Assembly: GCF_009731465.1 (NCBI RefSeq)
Contig: NZ_AP021887.1
Span: 1,606,001-1,670,000, forward strand
DNA from: Streptococcus sp. 116-D4
GTDB taxonomy: Bacteria; Bacillota; Bacilli; Lactobacillales; Streptococcaceae
DNA length: 64,000 nt
Direction of reading: 5' to 3'
Made by a program: the position numbers and the translations under genes. The notes beneath the pieces are model-generated. The model searched no databases. It was not told the origin of the DNA and saw nothing but the letters and a program-made list of their open reading frames with translations. Below are positions 46,614-55,687 of the stretch, in pieces; the first letter of the stretch is position 1, and each line of letters opens with the position of its first letter.

Positions 46614-47166
46614 AGTGTTTTAAGGTTGGTTTCAAAAGGACGTACAACAACCAGAATGAAACGGAAAAGATTACACCCTCAATCAAGTTAAAAGGTAATA
46701 CCATGGTCATTAGGTAGTTGGAAAGTCCCAAAATTTTTCCAATATCAAAGTTAGCAAACTTAGCGTACAAAGGAACAGCGTAAACATAGTTGAGAACCAA
46801 CATTGCTACAGTTAAACCAATAGTCCCAGCTAGAGAGCCTAGTAGGAAGCGAAGGGTTGTGCGTTCCTTTTTCCAAATCAAAGCAAATACGATGACAAAA
46901 ATTCCCAAAGCTACGATATTCATCGGCAAACCAATGTAAGTATTCACTCCCTGGCTGTTAAGAAGCAATTTCAAGAGTGAGCGAAGCAAGAGAACTCCTA
47001 GAGCAGCAGGCAAATCCATGACCACCAGACCCACAAGGACTGGCAAGATACTAAATTCGATCTTGAGGAAGGACGCCGCTGGTAAAAGCGGAAAGTCAAA
47101 GTACATCAGCACAAATGAGATGGCTGATAAGATCGCAATGGTCGAAAGTCGACGTGTGTTTGTCAT
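46603..47166 (-). CDS. ribU: ECF transporter S component for riboflavin
   Basis: 187 residues, six spans; N-terminus TRRLSTIAILSAISFVLMYF and the FLKIEFSILPVLVG helix are typical of RibU. The ATG at 47166 is preferred over an upstream TTG because GGAGG lies 8 bases before it. Imports riboflavin with the shared EcfAAT module encoded elsewhere. The FMN riboswitch upstream confirms the vitamin. Confidence 0.95.
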   Translation of the reverse strand: MTNTRRLSTIAILSAISFVLMYFDFPLLPAASFLKIEFSILPVLVGLVVMDLPAALGVLLLRSLLKLLLNSQGVNTYIGLPMNIVALGIFVIVFALIWKKERTTLRFLLGSLAGTIGLTVAMLVLNYVYAVPLYAKFANFDIGKILGLSNYLMTMVLPFNLIEGVIFSVSFWLLYVLLKPTLKHYER

Positions 47167-47336
47167 AACAGGTTCCTCCAATTTTCTATAAAATCAGAAG
47201 AAGTTAGAAAGGATTCCTCTATCTATTCTCACTTTTTTATATCCCAAAAGTTCCCTCTCACTCTATTAAAGAAAACAAAAGCAAGCGGTTACAATTTAGC
47301 TATAAATCTATCAGAACAGACAAAGCTATTCTTTCG

Positions 47337-47550
47337 TCTTCTCCCATCCAGACTATACTGTCGGTTGTGGAATCTCACCACATCAGCTTGCGCTCGCGGA
47401 CTTATTTGGCTAAGATATTTTAGATTTATCTAGGCGTCGCAGTCGAAGATAATACTTAAAGTATATCGAGACAAGACAACGACGAGAAAGCTAAAATAGA
47501 TAGTCAAATTTACCGCCGGTCGGGAATTTCACCCTGCCCTGAAGACTCTT
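47337..47550 (-). ncRNA. FMN riboswitch with long P3 arm
   Basis: Minus strand carries the RFN blocks: GGGCAGGGTGAAATTCCCGA, CCGGCGGT, AGTCCGCGAG, TGGTGAGATTCCACAACCG and GTATAGTCTGGATGGGAGAAG. All core positions look intact. Between GGCGGT and AGTCCGCGAG lie 109 bases (47403-47511), a long P3; CTAAAATA (47491-47498) and TATTTTAG (47416-47423) can pair in it. Confidence 0.95.
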
Positions 47551-47552
47551 TT

Positions 47553-47583
47553 ATCATAACAAAAAACGCTTGCAAGCGCAAGC
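47553..47583 (-). promoter_or_regulatory. ribU promoter overlapping the trmL terminator
   Basis: -35 TTGCGC (47576-47581), 17-base spacer, -10 TATGAT (47553-47558). The same bases form GCTTGC-GCTT-GCAAGC (47568-47583) before GTTTTTT on the minus strand, a terminator for trmL. Four TTTTCA-like repeats lie at 47590-47612. Confidence 0.65.
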
Positions 47584-47615
47584 ATTTTGTTCATTTTCAT
47601 TTTCATTTTCATTTT

Positions 47616-48119
47616 TTATTTCAATTTATCTGCTTCATAGGTATGAACGAGCTCAAGACCTGCAAAGTTCTGCTGGCGGAGGGCTTCGTAGACAATCATG
47701 CAGACGGTATTAGACACATTGAGACTGCGGACATGTTCATCATTCATGGGAATACGAAGAGCCTTTTCAGGATGTTCGCGCATAAAGTCCTCCGGCAAAC
47801 CCTTGTCTTCACGTCCAAAGAGAAAATAATGGTCTTCGTCAGTCGATAAATCCACCTCAGAATACACTTTCTCAGCAAATTTCGAAATCAGATAGAGTCT
47901 TCCCTTCATCTGAGACATGAAATCATCCAAACTCTCGTAAAAATAAATCTCTAGTTTATCCCAATAATCCAATCCAGCCCGCTTCATCTTACGGTCATCA
48001 ATAGGAAAGCCCATTGGCTTGATGATGTGGAGGGGAGAATTGGTCGCAGCGCAAGTACGCGCGATATTGCCTGTATTTTGTGGAATTTGAGGTTCAAATA
48101 ATACAATGTGATTTGTCAT
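47616..48119 (-). CDS. trmL: tRNA (cytidine/uridine-2'-O)-methyltransferase
   Basis: 167-residue SPOUT enzyme that methylates the wobble ribose of tRNA-Leu isoacceptors. Trefoil-knot motifs are visible as [25 protein letters not shown] and [21 protein letters not shown]. The start at 48119 has GGAAG seven bases before it; a longer frame would enter the structured leader. Older annotations call it a CspR rRNA methylase. Confidence 0.94.
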   Translation of the reverse strand: MTNHIVLFEPQIPQNTGNIARTCAATNSPLHIIKPMGFPIDDRKMKRAGLDYWDKLEIYFYESLDDFMSQMKGRLYLISKFAEKVYSEVDLSTDEDHYFLFGREDKGLPEDFMREHPEKALRIPMNDEHVRSLNVSNTVCMIVYEALRQQNFAGLELVHTYEADKLK

Positions 48120-48149
48120 GACTTGCTTCCTTTCACCATTGCAAAAAAA

Positions 48150-48244
48150 TAGCCACACTGCCCGGAGTCAAGCTCAGCAAACAGCGTGGTTAAGGCATCG
48201 TTAACTTACCTCACAACAGGTTTGAAGTAAATCAGCGAAGCTAC
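48150..48244 (-). ncRNA. Structured leader of trmL (23S-methyl motif-like)
   Basis: Between the predicted start of transcription and trmL lie GTTAA-7-TTAAC, and then CCACGCTG pairing with CAGTGTGG (48182-48189 with 48153-48160) before TATTTTTTT, a terminator ahead of the gene. This looks like attenuation. It fits the 23S-methyl RNA motif described upstream of SpoU/SPOUT methylase genes in Lactobacillales; the family call is from context. Confidence 0.5.
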
Positions 48245-48250
48245 TTTCTT

Positions 48251-48278
48251 AGTATAACACTTTCAGAATCATTGTCAA
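48251..48278 (-). promoter_or_regulatory. trmL promoter
   Basis: -35 TTGACA (48273-48278), 16-base spacer, -10 TATACT (48251-48256) on the minus strand: a strong promoter ahead of the leader. Confidence 0.8.
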
Positions 48279-48311
48279 TAGAAACGACTTGATTTTTTCA
48301 ATTTTTTCAAG

Positions 48312-49142
48312 CTATTTCCAAGGGTTGTAAAATCGTCCCTGATTCTGCAAGATAAGTAGTAAACTAGCTACTAAAAACAAGGCTGCCAAGAGCAAGGTAA
48401 GATAGTCTCCTTTTTTCAAGGCCTGATAACTATACCAAGTGCGTTTTTTCTCTTTCCCAAAGCGTCGAAGCTCCATGGCGGTCGCGATGGTATCAATGCG
48501 TTCTAGCGAACTAAAAATCAAGGGAGTGATAATGCGCAGATTGCCTTTGATTCGTTGCATAAGAGAAGCTTTCTTGGATAATTCCATCCCACGCGCTTCC
48601 TGAGACATCTTGATGGTAAAGAATTCTTCCTGCAAATCTGGAATATAGCGCAAGGTCAGGCTGACAGAATAGGCAATCTTATAAGGCACACCAATTTGAT
48701 TTAAACTGGAAGCAAACTGACTAGGATGAGTTGTCATCAAAAAGATAATAGCCAGAGGAATGGTGCAAAGGTACTTAATGGCCAGATTTAACAGATAAAA
48801 GAGCTCTTGACTGGTCAGAGTGTAGGCACCGATTCCCTGCCAAATCACACTTCTCTCTCCGTAAAGTCCAACCCCATACTCGGGAGAAAAGAGATAGACC
48901 ATCAAGACGTTTAAAACGGCAAATACCGTCGCAAAAACGGCTACAAAGGAAACATCTTTAAAACGGATTTCTGACAAATAGAGGAGAAAGACCGAAAAGA
49001 TGGCAATCAGAACAAGTAGTCTGGTATCATAGCTAATCATGGCCGCCAGTGACACGAGGATGAAAAAGAGGAGTTTTCCAGCTCCTGACAAGCGATGAAT
49101 CACAGTATCTCTATGCTGGTAACCGATTAATTTTGCCTGCAT
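48312..49142 (-). CDS. ECF transporter T component
   Basis: 276 residues with about five spans and the two Ala-Arg-Gly-like coupling helices ([50 protein letters not shown]). It transmits ATPase motion to the S component. Overlaps the ATPase gene by 16 bases. This is a dedicated (group I) ECF set, separate from the shared EcfAAT that serves RibU. Confidence 0.9.
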   Translation of the reverse strand: MQAKLIGYQHRDTVIHRLSGAGKLLFFILVSLAAMISYDTRLLVLIAIFSVFLLYLSEIRFKDVSFVAVFATVFAVLNVLMVYLFSPEYGVGLYGERSVIWQGIGAYTLTSQELFYLLNLAIKYLCTIPLAIIFLMTTHPSQFASSLNQIGVPYKIAYSVSLTLRYIPDLQEEFFTIKMSQEARGMELSKKASLMQRIKGNLRIITPLIFSSLERIDTIATAMELRRFGKEKKRTWYSYQALKKGDYLTLLLAALFLVASLLLILQNQGRFYNPWK

Positions 49143-50809
49143 CCTTCTCTCCTTTCTTTGTAAAATGCAGTTAAAGCAAGTGGTTCCACGTCTAGTTTCT
49201 TGGCCAAGTTAAAGATAGAGGTTTCTTTTAGATTGGCTTTTACTAACAACTCTGGATTGCTCAACAGACTAGCTGGATCAGTATCGGCAATCAATTCCCC
49301 ATCCACCATGACAAGAGCACGATCAGAATAATCCAGCATCAATTGCATATCATGGGTAATCATGACAATGGTATGACCTTTTTGATGCAACTCTTCGAGA
49401 AATTCCATAATCTCAGTATAATTCTTCTGGTCTTGACCTGCTGTCGGTTCATCTAGGAGGATAATTTCAGCTCCTAAAACCAAAATCGATGCAATAGTAA
49501 CACGTTTTTTCTGACCAAATGACAGGGCAGAAATGGGCCAATTACGGAATTCATAAAGACCACAGATTTTCAAAGTTTCATAGACTCTCGTTTCAATTTC
49601 CTGCTCGTCCACACCTCGCAAACGAAGTCCCAGAGCTACCTCATCAAAAATCATATTGGTTGAAATCATTTGATTGGGATTTTGTAGCACATAGCCTACT
49701 CGTTCCGCCCGCTCTGCAACAGAATCTCCTTTGATATCCTGCCCTTCCCAAAGATAGCGACCTTCCGTCTGGATAAAGCTACTTATAGCCTTGGCTAGGG
49801 TTGACTTCCCTGCTCCATTTTTTCCGACAATGGCAATCTTTTCGCCCTTTTTGATATCCAAATGTAGGGACTTTAAAATCGGTCTATCATCATAAGAAAA
49901 CGACACGTCCTCTAGTCTAAAGAGTGACTGCAATTCTGGGCTTTCTTTTATCAGTTCCGTCCGCAACTGAACCTGGCCTTTTGAGATAGACAAGTTGTCC
50001 AAATTTGCTAATTGTTCTTCTTTAGCTAAATCCACACCTAATTGACGGAGAGTCGTTAGATAAAGGGGTTCTCGAATTCCATTTTGGGTCAATAAATCAG
50101 TCGCCAGTAACTGGTCAGGACTCCCATTAAAGAGGATACGACCATCGTTTATCAAGACAATCCGATCGACAGGGCGATGCAGAACGTCCTCCAAACGGTG
50201 CTCTATAATAAGGGTCGTCGTCCCCTCCTCCTTATGGATCTGATCAATCAATTCGATAATATCTTGACCTGACTTGGGATCCAGATTGGCGAGTGGTTCA
50301 TCAAACAAGAGAATCGGACTCTCATCAATCAAGACACCAGCTAGACTGACTCGCTGCTTTTGTCCACCTGATAAATCCTGGGGACGCTGAGCTAGTAAAG
50401 CGATAAGGTCTAACTTTTCAGCCCATTTATGAACACGATTTTTCATCTCTTCTAGGGCTGTCACATCATTTTCCAGAGCAAAAGCCAAATCCTCTGCTAC
50501 GGACAAGCCGATAAACTGCCCATCTGTATCCTGCAAAACCGTGCTGACCAGATGAGATTTATCGTAGATGCTCATATCAAAGGCGGCTTGCCCCTTGATC
50601 AAAAATTCTCCAGACATCTGGCCCTTGTAAATATTGGGAATAATTCCATTCAAACACTGACCCAAGGTAGATTTACCTGACCCAGATGGCCCAACAATTA
50701 AGACTTTCTCTCCCTTGTAAATGGTCAAGTCTACCCCTTGTAAGGTCGGTTCTTGTTGTGTTTCATACCGGAAAGAGAAATCCTTCCACTCAATTATAAC
50801 TTCTTTCAT
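49127..50809 (-). CDS. ECF transporter fused double ATPase
   Basis: 560 residues with two ABC domains in one chain: Walker [10 protein letters not shown] with signature LSGGQKQR, then GKNGAGKST with LSFGQKKR. It drives the ECF transporter whose T and S components are encoded on either side. 283 bases, including a BOX remnant and a terminator, separate it from the upstream S-component gene. Confidence 0.94.
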   Translation of the reverse strand: MKEVIIEWKDFSFRYETQQEPTLQGVDLTIYKGEKVLIVGPSGSGKSTLGQCLNGIIPNIYKGQMSGEFLIKGQAAFDMSIYDKSHLVSTVLQDTDGQFIGLSVAEDLAFALENDVTALEEMKNRVHKWAEKLDLIALLAQRPQDLSGGQKQRVSLAGVLIDESPILLFDEPLANLDPKSGQDIIELIDQIHKEEGTTTLIIEHRLEDVLHRPVDRIVLINDGRILFNGSPDQLLATDLLTQNGIREPLYLTTLRQLGVDLAKEEQLANLDNLSISKGQVQLRTELIKESPELQSLFRLEDVSFSYDDRPILKSLHLDIKKGEKIAIVGKNGAGKSTLAKAISSFIQTEGRYLWEGQDIKGDSVAERAERVGYVLQNPNQMISTNMIFDEVALGLRLRGVDEQEIETRVYETLKICGLYEFRNWPISALSFGQKKRVTIASILVLGAEIILLDEPTAGQDQKNYTEIMEFLEELHQKGHTIVMITHDMQLMLDYSDRALVMVDGELIADTDPASLLSNPELLVKANLKETSIFNLAKKLDVEPLALTAFYKERREGCRQN

Positions 50810-50834
50810 CTTACTCTCTTTATTCGCTTCTTCT

Positions 50835-50946
50835 AGTCAATGAAAATCAAAGAGCAAACCAGGAAGCTAGCCGTAGGTTGCTCAAAACACTGTTTTGAGG
50901 TTGCAGATAGAGCTGACGCGGTTTGAATTAGATTTTCGCAGAGTAT
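50835..50946 (+). repeat. Shortened BOX element inside the ECF operon
   Basis: It starts with boxA (AATGAAAATCAAAGAGCAAA) and ends CAGAGTAT. About 112 bp instead of 154: part of boxB and most of boxC are missing. It lies between the S-component and ATPase genes. Confidence 0.85.
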
Positions 50947-51060
50947 TAGACTTCTATTTTATCATAAATCGAGCCCTTCTTGCAGACTCTTCTCGTAAAA
51001 TCTTAGCGTCAAAAAGAGTCCTAGCCTAGCTTGCTTGCCTAACTAGTCTATAAACATCGA

Positions 51061-51084
51061 AAAAGACTGGTTGCCCAGCCTTTT
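51061..51084 (-). terminator. Terminator after the ECF S-component gene
   Basis: AAAAGGCTGG and CCAGTCTTTT pair on the minus strand around GCAA, then TTTTT follows. It lies inside the operon, so read-through or a second promoter must supply the ATPase and T genes. Confidence 0.75.
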
Positions 51085-51092
51085 CTCTTATG

Positions 51093-51638
51093 TTAATCCT
51101 TTTTCAAACTTCCTGAACGAGTCTGCGTACGTGAATAAGCTAGCAAGAGAAGGGTACCTGCGATAGCTACAGTTACAGCATTAGCAATTCCCGCAACAAT
51201 CCCTTGGGCAAATACTTTTTCTGCCGCTTCTTGATAAACCACAACATCTCCAAGTGGTGCCAAGACACCCCAAACAAGAGCGTTTGCGATAATCTGAATG
51301 AGGTTAAAGAGGACAATATCCTTCAACTCAAAAACACCCTGTGTTACTCGAATATATTTTCTAAAGAGTCCCACAGCTAGACCAAAGAGACCACTAGCAA
51401 TAATCCAAGTCCACCAAAGGCCGTAGCCAGCAAGAGAGTCCTTCACTGCATGACCAATTAAACCAACAAGCAATCCCACTAGAGGGCCAAAAATGATAGA
51501 CAAGAGGCTCTGTACCGCATACTGAAGCTGGATGCTTGTATTTGGAACAGGTGTCGGAATGCTGATCATCCCGATGACAACAAAGAGCGCAGCTCCAACA
51601 CCGATAGCAACAACTTGTTTAATTGATTGATTTTTCAT
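51093..51638 (-). CDS. ECF transporter S component, UPF0397-type
   Basis: 181 residues with five or six spans; the N-terminal helix [22 protein letters not shown] and [18 protein letters not shown] resemble the ECF-RFS/UPF0397 group. Substrate unknown; linkage to a SAM-hydrolase gene 15 bases upstream suggests a nucleoside, purine-like vitamin or methionine-related compound, as inference only. Confidence 0.88.
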   Translation of the reverse strand: MKNQSIKQVVAIGVGAALFVVIGMISIPTPVPNTSIQLQYAVQSLLSIIFGPLVGLLVGLIGHAVKDSLAGYGLWWTWIIASGLFGLAVGLFRKYIRVTQGVFELKDIVLFNLIQIIANALVWGVLAPLGDVVVYQEAAEKVFAQGIVAGIANAVTVAIAGTLLLLAYSRTQTRSGSLKKD

Positions 51639-51653
51639 CTATATTCTCCTATT

Positions 51654-52503
51654 TTATGATTCTATTTTCTTTATTTCAATGGTCCAAGATGAACCAACAC
51701 CCACATTATAGGCCTTGGCAAAGGAACCTTGGTTGATAGCCAGACCTAAGCGATAGAGGGAGTTGATGTAAAGGATGGGTTGCCCAATTCTCACATCTGC
51801 AAATGATTTGCCATAGACAACCTGATTTTGATAAACCAGCATATCTGCATGATAGATGGTCACTTCAAAACGATCACCGAATTCTGGTTCCAGCTTGTAA
51901 AACTCTTCTCGCGTGATAGAGGTCCAAAGCGAACCAAAACGCACATCCAGAATATCAATGGCTCCCTTCACCAGATGATCCTCTATGATAGTCTCTACGA
52001 CTGGAAGCTCTACAATATGGTCTACACTGAGCTCTGGCCCCACTTCCTCAAAACTAATATGGCCACTGGCCAGTTTAGCACCAGTATAGGCATAAACATC
52101 ACGACCGTGAAAGGTATAAGAATGCTCTGTATTTTGCCGTCTATTGGCCACTTCAGAAATCTCACGAATAGCTACAATGCCAACGTGTTTCTTGATAAAA
52201 GAAAGCGTCCCATTGTCTGGCGTGACAATGTATTGATTTTTTGCAGTCTTGGCAACCACACTCTTACGTTTCGAGCCGACACCTGGATCGACAACCGATA
52301 CAAATGTCGTTCCCTCAGGCCAGTAATCCACCGTCTGAAAGAGACGGTAACTCCCCCTCAAAAATATTATAAGGCGTAATATCGTGCGTCAAGTGATGGA
52401 TTTTTAAGGTTGGAGATTCTTCTAAAGCCACTCCAATCATAGCCGATACCGCGCCATCTACCAGACCAAAGTCTGATTGTAATACCAGTAAATTATTATT
52501 CAT
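51654..52503 (-). pseudogene. SAM hydrolase/adenosyltransferase (DUF62), frameshifted
   Basis: Two frames make one protein. The first, from the ATG at 52503 (GGGGAG ahead of it), reads MNNNLLVLQSDFGLVDGAVS to PYNIFEG. The second continues GSYRLFQTVDYW, then DPGVGS, PDNG and FHGRDVYAYTGA, to 51654. The break is at a run of five C (52353-52357; G on the coding strand); four would restore the frame. The family cleaves SAM to adenosine and methionine using water. First gene of the ECF operon. Confidence 0.88.
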
Positions 52504-52656
52504 TTTGTCTCCCCGTATGTCCTTTATCATACCATATTTTCTAAAAAGTCGCTAATAGCTATTTCAATTGGTTAGGGTATAGTTTTACCTTATAGCAAAT
52601 TTCCTACTAAAAACTCTGGTTATTAGCTGGTAGGTGCATTTTTTTTTGAAAAAAGG

Positions 52657-52662
52657 TATGAT
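52657..52662 (+). promoter_or_regulatory. Probable -10 of cabP-trkH
   Basis: TATGAT 30 bases before the cabP ATG, after an unusual run of T and A. No convincing -35. Confidence 0.4.
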
Positions 52663-52691
52663 AGTTACATAATGAAGAAGTAGGTTTTATT

Positions 52692-54041
52692 ATGAAAATT
52701 ATCCTTGTCGGAGGGGGAAAAGTTGGTTCTGCCCTCTGTCGCTCTTTGGTTGCAGAAAAGCATGATGTTTTGCTGATTGAGCAAGACGAAGCCGTCCTCA
52801 ATCATATTGTCAGTCGCTTTGATATCATGGGTATCCTTGGTAACGGAGCTGATTTTGCCATTCTTGAACAAGCCAGCGTCCAAGAATGTGATATCTTTAT
52901 TGCCCTGACTGAGTACGATGAAGTGAACATGATTGCAGCAGTTCTAGCCAAGAAAATGGGGGCTAAAGAGACCATCGTTCGGGTACGAAATCCTGAATAC
53001 TCTAACTCTTATTTCAAAGAAAAGAATATTCTCGGTTTTTCTCTTATCGTTAACCCTGAGCTCTTGGCTGCCCGCGCTATCGCGAATATCATTGACTTTC
53101 CCAACGCCCTGTCTGTCGAACGCTTTGCCGGTGGACGCGTTAGCCTCATGGAATTTGTCGTCAAATCTACCAGTTGTCTTTGCCAAATGCCCATCTCTGA
53201 TTTCCGGAAAAAATTTGGCAATGTTATTGTCTGTGCGATAGAGAGAGATCATCAAATTATCATTCCAAGCGGTGACATGACTGTACAGGATAAAGATAGA
53301 ATCTTTGTCACTGGTAACCGTGTTGACATGATGCTCTTCCATAATTATTTCAAGTCTCGTGCCGTGAAAAGCCTTCTTATTGTTGGAGCTGGTAGAATTG
53401 CCTATTATCTACTAGGTATCCTCAAAGACAGTCGTATCGATACCAAGGTTATTGAAATCAATCCTGAAATCGCCAGCTTCTTTAGCGAGAAATTCCCAAA
53501 CCTCTACATCGTTCAAGGAGATGGTACCGCAAAAGATATCCTGCTGGAAGAAAGTGCTCAAAACTATGATGCCGTTGCGACTCTAACAGGGGTCGATGAG
53601 GAGAATCTGATTACCTCTATGTTCCTTGACAGTGTAGGTGTACAGAAAAACATCACTAAGGTCAATCGTACCAGTCTCCTCGAGATTATCAATGCGCCTG
53701 ATTTTTCAAGTATCATCACACCTAAAAGCATCGCTGTAGATACAATTATGCACTTTATTCGTGGTCGGGTTAATGCCCAGTATTCAGACCTTCAGGCTAT
53801 GCATCATCTAGCCAATGGCCAAATCGAAACCCTGCAATTCCATATCAAGGAAGCCAATAAAATGACTGCCAAACCTCTTTCTCAACTGAAATTGAAAAAA
53901 GGGGTTCTTATTGCGGCTATCATTCGAAAGGGCAAGACTATTTTCCCTACTGGGGAGGATATGTTGGAAGTTGGAGACAAGCTCCTAGTAACAACTTTGT
54001 TGCCAAACATCACCAAGATTTATGACTTGATCGCGAGGTAA
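52692..54041 (+). CDS. cabP: Potassium uptake regulatory subunit TrkA/CabP
   Basis: 449 residues: two tandem RCK units, each with a Rossmann NAD-binding fold (KIILVGGGKVGSALCRSL and LLIVGAGRIAYYLLGIL) and a TrkA-C domain. It gates the TrkH pore encoded 3 bases downstream. The pneumococcal ortholog binds cyclic di-AMP, which blocks potassium uptake; the same is expected here. Confidence 0.93.
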   Translation: MKIILVGGGKVGSALCRSLVAEKHDVLLIEQDEAVLNHIVSRFDIMGILGNGADFAILEQASVQECDIFIALTEYDEVNMIAAVLAKKMGAKETIVRVRNPEYSNSYFKEKNILGFSLIVNPELLAARAIANIIDFPNALSVERFAGGRVSLMEFVVKSTSCLCQMPISDFRKKFGNVIVCAIERDHQIIIPSGDMTVQDKDRIFVTGNRVDMMLFHNYFKSRAVKSLLIVGAGRIAYYLLGILKDSRIDTKVIEINPEIASFFSEKFPNLYIVQGDGTAKDILLEESAQNYDAVATLTGVDEENLITSMFLDSVGVQKNITKVNRTSLLEIINAPDFSSIITPKSIAVDTIMHFIRGRVNAQYSDLQAMHHLANGQIETLQFHIKEANKMTAKPLSQLKLKKGVLIAAIIRKGKTIFPTGEDMLEVGDKLLVTTLLPNITKIYDLIAR

Positions 54042-54044
54042 GAA

Positions 54045-55484
54045 ATGAATAAAAGTATGATTCGTTACCTCCTTTCAAAATTACTTTTGATTGAAGCTGT
54101 TCTTCTCTTGGTTCCTGTGTCTGTCGCTGTCTATTACCGTGAATCGAGCCAAGTCTTTACAGCCCTCTTTACAACGATTGGGATTCTCGTATTACTAGGC
54201 GGTTCAGGAATTTTACAAAAGCCAAAAAATCAACGGATTTATACCAAGGAAGGAATCTTGATTGTGGCCCTCTGTTGGATCCTTTGGTCTTTCTTTGGCG
54301 GTCTCCCCTTTGTTTTTGCTGGGCAAATTCCCAGCGTTATCGATGCCTTTTTTGAGATCAGTTCTGGCTTTACAACTACTGGAGCAACTATCCTGAACGA
54401 CGTCTCGGTTCTCAGTCGTTCCCTCCTCTTCTGGCGAAGTTTTACCCACTTGATTGGAGGGATGGGAGTGCTTGTTTTTGCACTGGCTATTATGGATAAT
54501 GCCAAAAATAGCCACCTAGAAGTAATGAAGGCTGAGGTTCCTGGCCCTGTTTTTGGCAAGGTTGTATCCAAACTAAAAAATACCGCCCAGATTCTCTATC
54601 TCCTTTATCTAGCTCTCTTCTCCCTCTTTGTCATCATCTATTACCTAGCCGGTATGCCCCTATTTGATAGTTTTGTGATCGCTATGGGGACAGCAGGTAC
54701 AGGAGGTTTTACAGTCTATAACGATGGAATTGCCCACTATGGTAGCTCACTGATTACCTATCTGGTTAGTATCGGAGTTCTGGTTTTTGGGATAAATTTC
54801 AACCTTTACTACTACCTCATGCTCCGTCGTGTCAAGGCCTTCTTTGGTGACGAAGAACTTCGAGCTTACTTGGTCATCGTGCTGGTTTCTACAGGCTTGA
54901 TTAGCCTTAATACCCTCTATCTCTACCCAGGATTTTCCAAGAGCTTTGAAATGGCCTTCTTCCAGGTTTCCAATATCATTACAACGACTGGTTTTGGTTA
55001 CGGAGATATTACCAATTGGCCCCTCTTCTCCCAGTTTATCCTTCTCTTCCTCATGATAATCGGTGGTTCTGCTGGTTCAACCGCAGGTGGACTCAAGGTT
55101 ATTCGAGGCCTCATCCTTTCAAAAATTGCCAAAAACCAAATTTTGTCAATCCTATCGCCCCACCGTGTTTTGACCCTCCATGTTAATAAAACGGTGATTG
55201 ACAAAGATACCCAGCATAAGATTCTCAAGTACTTTGTCATCTATTCTATGATTTTGCTAGCGCTTATCTTTATTGTCAGCCTAGATAGCAATGATTTCCT
55301 GGTTGTGACCAGTGCTGTCTTTAGCTGTTTCAATAATATCGGACCTATTCTAGGAACTACTTCTAGCTTCTCCATCTTTAGTCCTATCTCAAAAATTCTC
55401 CTCTCCTTTGCAATGATTGCAGGGCGCTTGGAGATTTATCCAATCCTACTTCTCTTTATGAAGAGAACCTGGTCTAAGAGATAA
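54045..55484 (+). CDS. trkH: Potassium uptake channel subunit TrkH
   Basis: 479 residues with four M1-P-M2 units. Selectivity-filter segments are SSGFTTTGAT, GTAGTGGF, TTTGFGYGD and FNNIGP. Partner of CabP in a two-gene operon with a terminator directly after. Confidence 0.94.
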   Translation: MNKSMIRYLLSKLLLIEAVLLLVPVSVAVYYRESSQVFTALFTTIGILVLLGGSGILQKPKNQRIYTKEGILIVALCWILWSFFGGLPFVFAGQIPSVIDAFFEISSGFTTTGATILNDVSVLSRSLLFWRSFTHLIGGMGVLVFALAIMDNAKNSHLEVMKAEVPGPVFGKVVSKLKNTAQILYLLYLALFSLFVIIYYLAGMPLFDSFVIAMGTAGTGGFTVYNDGIAHYGSSLITYLVSIGVLVFGINFNLYYYLMLRRVKAFFGDEELRAYLVIVLVSTGLISLNTLYLYPGFSKSFEMAFFQVSNIITTTGFGYGDITNWPLFSQFILLFLMIIGGSAGSTAGGLKVIRGLILSKIAKNQILSILSPHRVLTLHVNKTVIDKDTQHKILKYFVIYSMILLALIFIVSLDSNDFLVVTSAVFSCFNNIGPILGTTSSFSIFSPISKILLSFAMIAGRLEIYPILLLFMKRTWSKR

Positions 55485-55490
55485 AATACA

Positions 55491-55526
55491 ACCACACCTT
55501 GTTCCATACAAAGTGTGGTGTTTTTA
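55491..55526 (+). terminator. Terminator of cabP-trkH
   Basis: ACCACAC (55491-55497) and GTGTGGT (55513-55519) form the stem, followed by TTTTTATTTT. A short BOX-like scrap (ATACTCTTCGAAAATC) follows at 55532. Confidence 0.82.
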
Positions 55527-55634
55527 TTTTCATACTCTTCGAAAATCAAATACCTCCCGCAACTCAACAAGTATCTTTGAATCTCGGTCAGACATTTCCG
55601 TGCCTGACTTAAGGAATTGAAGAGCCAAAAAAAC

Positions 55635-55660
55635 AACCCTCAGTCGACTGACCGAGGGTT
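55635..55660. terminator. Bidirectional terminator below pflB
   Basis: AACCCTC (55635-55641) and GAGGGTT (55654-55660) enclose a smaller TCGA-centred palindrome. The minus strand has a seven-T run after it. Confidence 0.82.
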
Positions 55661-55687
55661 ATTTATTTTTATTATTCAAGAACTTGA

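Noticed and set aside
47590..47612. TTTTCA repeats as a phase-variation tract
   Set aside because: They lie outside any reading frame, after trmL and upstream of the ribU promoter; no coding effect is possible.
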